From Eutreptiella sp. 'Long Island Sound 2002' (taxonomy: Eukaryota > Euglenozoa > Euglenophyceae > Eutreptiales > Eutreptiaceae): a stretch of DNA of 64,000 nucleotides. The first letter of the stretch is position 1. Every line of letters begins with the position of its first letter. This document shows positions 58,302-64,000 of the stretch, one piece after another. Position numbers and translations under genes: made by a program. The notes beneath the pieces are model-generated. The model searched no databases and was not told the origin of the DNA. It saw nothing but the letters and a program-made list of their open reading frames with translations. The DNA lies in assembly GCA_964036045.1 (NCBI GenBank), contig OZ038390.1:3608517-3672516 (forward strand), given 5' to 3'.

Positions 58302-58372
58302 GTGTGTGTGTGTGTGTGCGCGCGCGCGTGTGTGTGCGTGCGTGCGTGCGTGTGTGTGTGTGTGTGAGTGTG
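58302..58372. repeat. (TG)n/(CG)n/(TGCG)n microsatellite
   Basis: A 71-bp alternating purine-pyrimidine tract, TGTG and GCGCGCGC then TGCGTGCG and TGTG. This composition favours Z-DNA. Confidence 0.95.
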
Positions 58373-59022
58373 ACAGCACACACATTCAGATGTGAAATTT
58401 CCATGAAACACGTGAAATGCGATGAGAAATGCTGCACACTTTCGCAAAACTCCCAAGAGGCCAGGGTCAGCCCTATATATTTTTCTGCGCCCTGCACAAT
58501 GAGGGATGCAGGATGCAGATGTCTGTTGTCAGTATCAGGTCTCAAGCAGCTGTGACCATTGCGCAGAGTGACACTGTGATCATCTGGAAGATCAGGTTGT
58601 TCTACCTAAGGCTAAGACAGTTTGCCTTACGTGAGATACAGTGCTGTGACATTGGCCATCAGCAGCATCAGACGGGCTCCAGGAGCCTCTCCACCAGAAC
58701 AAAAACAGGCTGCACTTGCGTTCTGTAACCTGGGAGACCTCTGCACAAAGCACAGCTGAGGCAAAAGGGTATTTTGCCGAAGCTGATTTCTCCAAGACAG
58801 CGCCTTGCTTTGTGCAGGGCTGGAAGTCCAATGTGATGGTATACGGACTGCTCCGGGCAATACGCACACCATCGCAGACCCCCGGCGCATGATCGTTTCA
58901 CGGTACAGGAAAGGCAACCTGTCCTGTTTGGTCAATGTTCAACTGGGGAAGCCCTGGTATATATGAGGGAGGGAGGGAGCAACGGAGCGACGGACCAGTG
59001 GGAGGAGACCGCAGGGCACAGG
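58373..59022. other. No recognised gene
   Basis: Open frames of 90-100 codons occur on both strands at 58429-58935 and overlap; none is recognised. A TATA-like GGTATATATGAGGG near 58961 precedes a GGGA-rich tract. Confidence 0.3.
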
Positions 59023-59289
59023 TCACAGATGGCAGTCGGGATGGTACAAGCGATGCATGGCCTCATGACGAGCTGTGTGCTCCAGTCTGGGCTGCTGCTC
59101 AACAGTGGGCGAAGGGAATGAGGTCGTATGGAACAGGCTGTTGGGCAGGACCGTGGGTAAGGCCGCCGCTGCCGCATGCATGGACGCTTGCTGGTACATC
59201 TCGTGGCTGTAGACGGCCTGGTAGCCACAGGGTAGACCGTGTTCAATGCGGCGTCTTTTGAGTGCTGGGTCGACTGAGAAGTCCGCCAT
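59023..59289 (-). CDS. Candidate first exon of a host gene
   Basis: From the ATG at 59289 (AAGATGGCGGAC context on the - strand, a strong Kozak-like start) the frame encodes MADFSVDPALKRRRIEHG, then YSHEMYQQASMHAAAAALPT and onward for 88 codons to 59023. KRRRIE is a possible nuclear localisation signal, and composition is that of an ordinary protein. A GT at about 59051 (CGCTTGTACC) could be a splice donor, so the true exon may end earlier. No family is recognised; a chance frame cannot be excluded. Confidence 0.35.
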   Translation of the reverse strand: MADFSVDPALKRRRIEHGLPCGYQAVYSHEMYQQASMHAAAAALPTVLPNSLFHTTSFPSPTVEQQPRLEHTARHEAMHRLYHPDCHL

Positions 59290-59424
59290 CTTAAGAAAGA
59301 ACCTGAGGACAAGGCAGAGCACGAGGCTGCGGACCCCACAATTGTAAAAAAGATTGCCCCGCCTTCCCCAATTGTTCGGAGCCCCATGGCTCCCCGGCAT
59401 GAGCCCCCCGCTTTGTCCCATCAC

Positions 59425-60760
59425 CCGCCGCCCTTAGGGGTCAGCTACTACACAGCAGAGATGTAGAGGTACGATTTAGTGGATGTCTGCTTGAAGAGTG
59501 CACATGCTGTGAATCTCACTTTCGGTTTCCTCGCCAGGCACTGCGACGCAACTAAACAAATGGCCCACAGAACACAGGCACACATTTCATTCTGTCCCTC
59601 CTGGAACCCTCCATGCACGCTTTGTTGTTCTCAGGAAATACACAACAGCAATTGCCCGGGGCACAACTCAGGTGGCCCCGTGCGCAACCCCCAAGGTTGC
59701 CATCTCGGGATGCAGGGCATTTGGTGTTCCAAAGATCAAGAGAAGAGTGATTGACGCGTGGCGGCACTTCGCTGTTGGCATCCCCCGCACAATGATCAAT
59801 GCAAACGGCAAGTGATCGTAATGCCAACATGAGCACCCTTTAAAAGGCAACATTGATCATGCGGGAAATGCCTGCCTCACCACCACATTGTGGACACCCA
59901 AGACGCTTGCCTGACCCTCCTACTGAAATGCAGAGGACAGTGAGGCCAAGCAGAGAGCCTTGGCATGCTAAGGAGACATGGTCAGTAACTACTTGAGGAT
60001 GCCTCACCTTCTGCGGTCCCCTTTGGGTTGGGAGGGTCTGCGCACCGTATCCCTGATCCGCCCTGAGCACGCACAACACGCCACTTTGACGTCTGACCGC
60101 CAAAGGGCCCGAGCCCCTGGTCACCGACCGGGCGTGGAAGCCCCATGCCTGGGGCTACCATGGCCAAGCCTCACTCCCCGGCCCTGACCGTGACTGAACT
60201 GCCCAGAGTACAGTGCGCCTTGGGCCAGTGCGTACACGCAGGCAGCACGGGACATCACACATGTTGATGATGGTGAAAATGCATTGAATGCCCCTTTCAA
60301 CGATGCACTGCGTGGGCACTGCATGCGCACTACGTGCAATGCCCACACAATGAAACCTACCCAGGGAGGAAGGGAGGAAACCACCCTGCATTTTTGCAGC
60401 CGTCACAAGGGTCTTCATATCCTTGGTGGTTGGTGGCCATGGCCAAGAGCAATCTGCTGTTGCGTGAGTGTGTTGGAACATGGTGGCAGCCTTCAGGGGA
60501 CATAGGCATTCTGCCTTGACCCGATCGGGGCCCAACTTGTAGCAATGGGGGCCGTTACTAATAAGCCATGCTACTGATTCAAGAAGATCCGAGAGTGCGG
60601 ATGGAGGAGTCAAGTGCTGGCTCATAAAGAGAATCCACAACGGACATCGTTTCCAAGAGATTGCAAGGCAATGGCCATGAAGGTTGGGATCCGCTTTGGA
60701 GTGTGTAACAATCCACGTGCCGATTTGTTGCATTGTGAATGTACATCATAATCCACCATC
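59425..60760. other. No recognised gene
   Basis: Mixed sequence. The longest frame (60155-60733, - strand, 192 codons) has no recognisable motif and is overlapped by + strand frames. Short inverted repeats of the type GTGGGCACTGCATGCGCAC occur at 60312-60350. Confidence 0.35.
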
Positions 60761-62519
60761 CACCTACAAGAAAAAGTTTAGAGCAAAACAGGGTGAAAAT
60801 GGGCTAAAATGGCTGAAAAGGGGTGAAAATGGGTGGCAATTCAAATGTGCCACATCCTCAATGCACAAGAAGCATAAAAAAACCTGTTATGGAACAACAA
60901 ACTGGTGAAAAGGGGCCAAACTAGGGTTCAAATAACTGCCGACATACAAAAGTTTGCACTGCATGTGCACTGCGTGCACAGTGCGTGCATGGCATTCCCC
61001 ATGTGTTTTCTGGTTGCCTGGCACCAAAAATCATTTTTGCCCGGCTAGTACCTCAGATTCTACCCCAGCTTGCGGTTGCCCCCCGCCACTCAAAACCTGC
61101 TACACTACTGAAGTGAGACATGTTCACAAAGGTGGACCTACATGTTTTGCGCTGTTATTGGATTCCTCTTGTCATCTTCTAAAGGCTCAGTGAAAGGCGC
61201 TCGTGACAATTTCACTTGAAGATACATTTTTTCTCATCATTTGCTCTGCGATTCACGCCTTTTTCTGCCTCACCGGTGCAAGGTCATGCACACACATCTG
61301 TTTCCCATGGGCGGTGAGCGGGGCTTCCTGGATGATTTGTTATGCCTGAAGACCAATGATTTCACCAACGCCGCAAAGTCCGAGGTCTGCAACCTCATGG
61401 GACACATTTTGCTTACTTGGAGTGCAGGGGGTGAGGGGGGGTGGCTTGGACCCCCTTGGATTTTAATTATTTCCGAAGACACCCTGCCTCACACACACCG
61501 CACGTTGTCTCTCCATTACCGTCCTTTACCTCATTTCCCCCCATTTCCCATACCCTGTTTCCCCCTATGGAGATAAATATAAAGCTGCAGCGCTCCAAAG
61601 AGTACGGCAGAATTGCTCGTTTTCATAGGGCAAAAAAAAAAAAACAACCATGACCTCAAGACCCCTCAGTAGATTTTTCTGTGTTAGGCAAACAATGTGG
61701 AAGACAGGAGGATGAAAAAAGCAGTGTACTTTGCAAAGCAAAGAGGATTGCAAAGAACATGGGCTTTCAACAACAACCCGCAAAGAAACCCTCAATGGGG
61801 ACTTTGGGCCCAAATGAGGGGGGGGGGGGATATCGAAAGTGGGTGCATTCCAAAATCCAATAATTCTGTAGTTGCACAACGTGCACCCCCACTTTGGAGT
61901 GCAGACAACGTTCTACTTTCCGCAGACAAGAAATTAGTGACCCGCCCCCACAAAAAGGTCATACCTGATGCTGCAATGGCCTTTGTGTAACACCTCCATC
62001 AAGTGTCAACATCAGAACTACCTCTGAGATCCTTCAACCAACCACATCTGTGGCACATAAAAACGTGTCACAGCCTGCGACATGTATCAAGCATGTTGCA
62101 GGTCACATCAATGCTGGATTACTACCAATCCTGAAATCAAAGATTTTATCCCACCACTCCACCCCCCAATCCTTTCCCTCACCCAAGCCTTTGACCACCA
62201 AAACACAACTCATCCAAACCCCCAAGCAATATTCCAGTATGAACACTGCAGCACCAACCCTGTGGATGGTCATCACAAATTGGCTTTACACCCTTCCAAA
62301 CCACTTCAGTAACTCACCTGCAATCACTTTTGCATTAAGGGCGTGCATACGACACCCAACCCAACCTAACCCAAGACAAAGCAGCACTCCACGTGGATGT
62401 GACACACGGCTGTTGCCCCATGAGGCACCACAACAAAGCAAATCCCTTCTTTCCTATTGTGGTCTTTTCAGTGAACCAAAAATCCACACTTTTCACAACT
62501 CAAACTCTAATGACATCAC
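60761..62519. other. No recognised gene; simple sequence and one possible exon
   Basis: 60780-60860 has GGTGAAAATGGG-type repeats. 60955-60995 is a GTGCACTGCGTGCACAGTGC inverted-repeat cluster. 61289-61430 (+) encodes a protein-like stretch (MGGERGFLDDLLCLKTNDFT, KSEVCNLMGHILLTW) that might be an exon. 61629-61641 is an A run. 62050-62519 is A/C-rich with a 157-codon frame of low-complexity composition, not assigned. Confidence 0.3.
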
Positions 62520-64000
62520 ATGACGCATGCAAGGACAGGCCGATTCCTCCCATACACAGTAATGGAGTTAAACGCACTCAACACAACTGTCAGGAGTAAG
62601 GGCCCTAACCCCCAGCCTTGGACCCGTAGGCCCCAGAGAGTGTGGGGAACCTGCTCTGGGGTTCCGGGCAGTGACAGAAGTCAAAGACACCGTACGTCAT
62701 CCTTGGCTGCCTCACAATCATGCCATGTGCTACTTGCATTTCGGCAAAACTTCCTCATCGTGCCAACGTTTTTGTTGGAGAACTTGGAGAATCGGGGGAA
62801 GTTGTTTGAGAGTAAAGTGGAAAAACCCTCCCAACGAGGGCCGGTGTTTGTGGAGTGCACCCACGTACGTTCGGATTCCAGGTGCTGTTGAGGCGTTGCG
62901 TTGCGTTCTAAACAAGTTTACTGCATCACATTTGTAGCCCTAGCCTTGTTTGAGACCTTTTGAACTTTTGTTGAAACAGTTGAACAAGTTGAAAAACCTT
63001 TGCTCTGTAATTTGTATTGTTCATTGGCTGGTGCAAATTGGTCTCTTGCATGGCCCCAGATAAAGGGCATAGGCCATTGACATGCAGCAGCCAGCCATTT
63101 GGCTTACGAATGGCCTAAAAACAAAAATGGGGCCAGACTGTGCCTTACACAGTCCTCCCAATGCTGGCTGGGGCTCAGACTGCTGTGCCAGTGTCCATGA
63201 CCGCTGGGACTCTGATGACGCCTGGGCCGCCCTGCCCACTGCATGAGTCTGGCGTGCGTCCCACCCACGCAAGCCACGCAACACACAAATCGCTGGTGCC
63301 ACACCAGTGATACCCGGAGGCGGCGAGAGCAACTGTGACAAGCGCTTGTCAATGTAACTGTGTGAGGAACTGCAACCGCATGGCCTGCATTGTCAAGTCA
63401 AGTTGGAAGGTCAGCAACGCAATGATCATAATCACAAGCGCTGCAAAATTGGCCATGCTTCCCTGCCATGAAGTTAGAGTGCATTCCAGATCAACCGTTC
63501 GGGGGGAGATCAATGAGGGGCACGGTGCGATTCAGGTCCAGGGTGGCGATGTGCCGATGGTCAGTTGCGGAGCCAGGGCGGTGTGTAGCATATGGACCAA
63601 TACATCAGTCCTTTTCCTGAGGGGTGGCATGGCTCTGCCCCTTTGATCCTCGAATGGGCAGTCCCCTCTGCAATCAGGTCCCATGTTGTGACGACTCAAT
63701 TCAGATCCGAGGTGCTCTTGGGCTATGGTCCGAGTTGGCCTCGTGCTCGCAGCCAGGCCCAAAGGGCGAGACACGAGGGGTCAGTTGCTGGGTCAGAGGA
63801 AGGGATACCCTACCCTCCAATCTGCCCTCGGCCGCCCCCATGCAGCATGGGGGCAGTAGAGGGACCACCCACTACGGTCGGAGGCCCTCCTGTGGTTTGC
63901 TGTGCTGCCTGCGGTCACCCATCGCCCAGGGGAGGAGAGACACTGGGGGGAGGGGCAACGAATCTCACACCCCAAGAAATCATACAAGAAAAAGAAAACA
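62520..64000. other. No recognised gene
   Basis: A 124-codon + strand frame at 62520-62891 ends with a protein-like segment (LLENLENRGKLFESKVEKPS, then QRGPVFVECTHV) but has no known domain. 63020-64000 is GC-rich with no assignable feature on either strand. Confidence 0.3.

Overview
The window is eukaryotic nuclear DNA and about three quarters of it is transposable elements. There are no operons or bacterial-style genes. It holds Ty3/gypsy chromoviruses, APE-type LINEs that also carry RNase H, a piggyBac transposase, long LTRs and microsatellites. The one clear primer binding site matches the 3' end of the common eukaryotic initiator tRNA-Met (TGGTAGCAGAGG) and not the land-plant form. With the mixed GC content this fits a TE-rich protist or green alga, possibly prasinophyte-like, but the species cannot be fixed from the sequence.

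Layout. (1) A Ty3/gypsy chromovirus copy (copy 1, + strand) enters from the left edge. Its pol (80-5004) is broken by two stops and one frameshift. A 1.4-kb 3' region follows, then a 2.9-kb LTR (6387-6465 continued at 16113-18978). (2) That LTR is split by a 9.6-kb LINE (LINE-A, 6466-16100) with a poly(A) tail and a 12-bp target-site duplication. (3) A second copy of the same chromovirus lineage (copy 2, - strand) is spread over 19085 to about 46660. Its 5' LTR is split between about 46660-45095 and 32024-30719. Its internal part is mostly deleted. Its integrase/chromodomain region (29989-28868) is cut by another LINE (LINE-B, 20630-28867, 12-bp target-site duplication) and resumes at 20629. 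(4) Inside the 5' LTR of copy 2 sits a complete Ty3/gypsy element of a second family (32025-45094, - strand, 13,070 bp). It has two 2357-bp LTRs about 98.5% identical by eye, a PBS, a PPT, and gag, zinc-finger and pol reading frames. (5) Next to copy 2 is a decayed piggyBac element (about 46770-49490). (6) The last 14.5 kb (49491-64000) has no recognisable transposase or reverse transcriptase. It contains diverged duplications, microsatellites and a few unrecognised open stretches that may be host exons.

The most notable protein is the LINE-B ORF1. Its C-terminal third is an AlkB-type Fe(II)/2-oxoglutarate dioxygenase domain with the metal ligands and the arginine pair in place. LINE-B ORF2 ends in a good PCNA-interacting (PIP-box) peptide. 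The two LINEs belong to one clade: both have the domain order APE, RT (FIDD active site), RNase H and a terminal zinc motif, and their ORF1 proteins appear to share a domain. The complete Ty3 element encodes gag, nucleocapsid and pol in one frame separated by TAA and TAG, which suggests either readthrough or point decay. The nesting gives a relative order: the copy 1/copy 2 lineage came first, and the two LINEs and the complete Ty3 element landed in it later.
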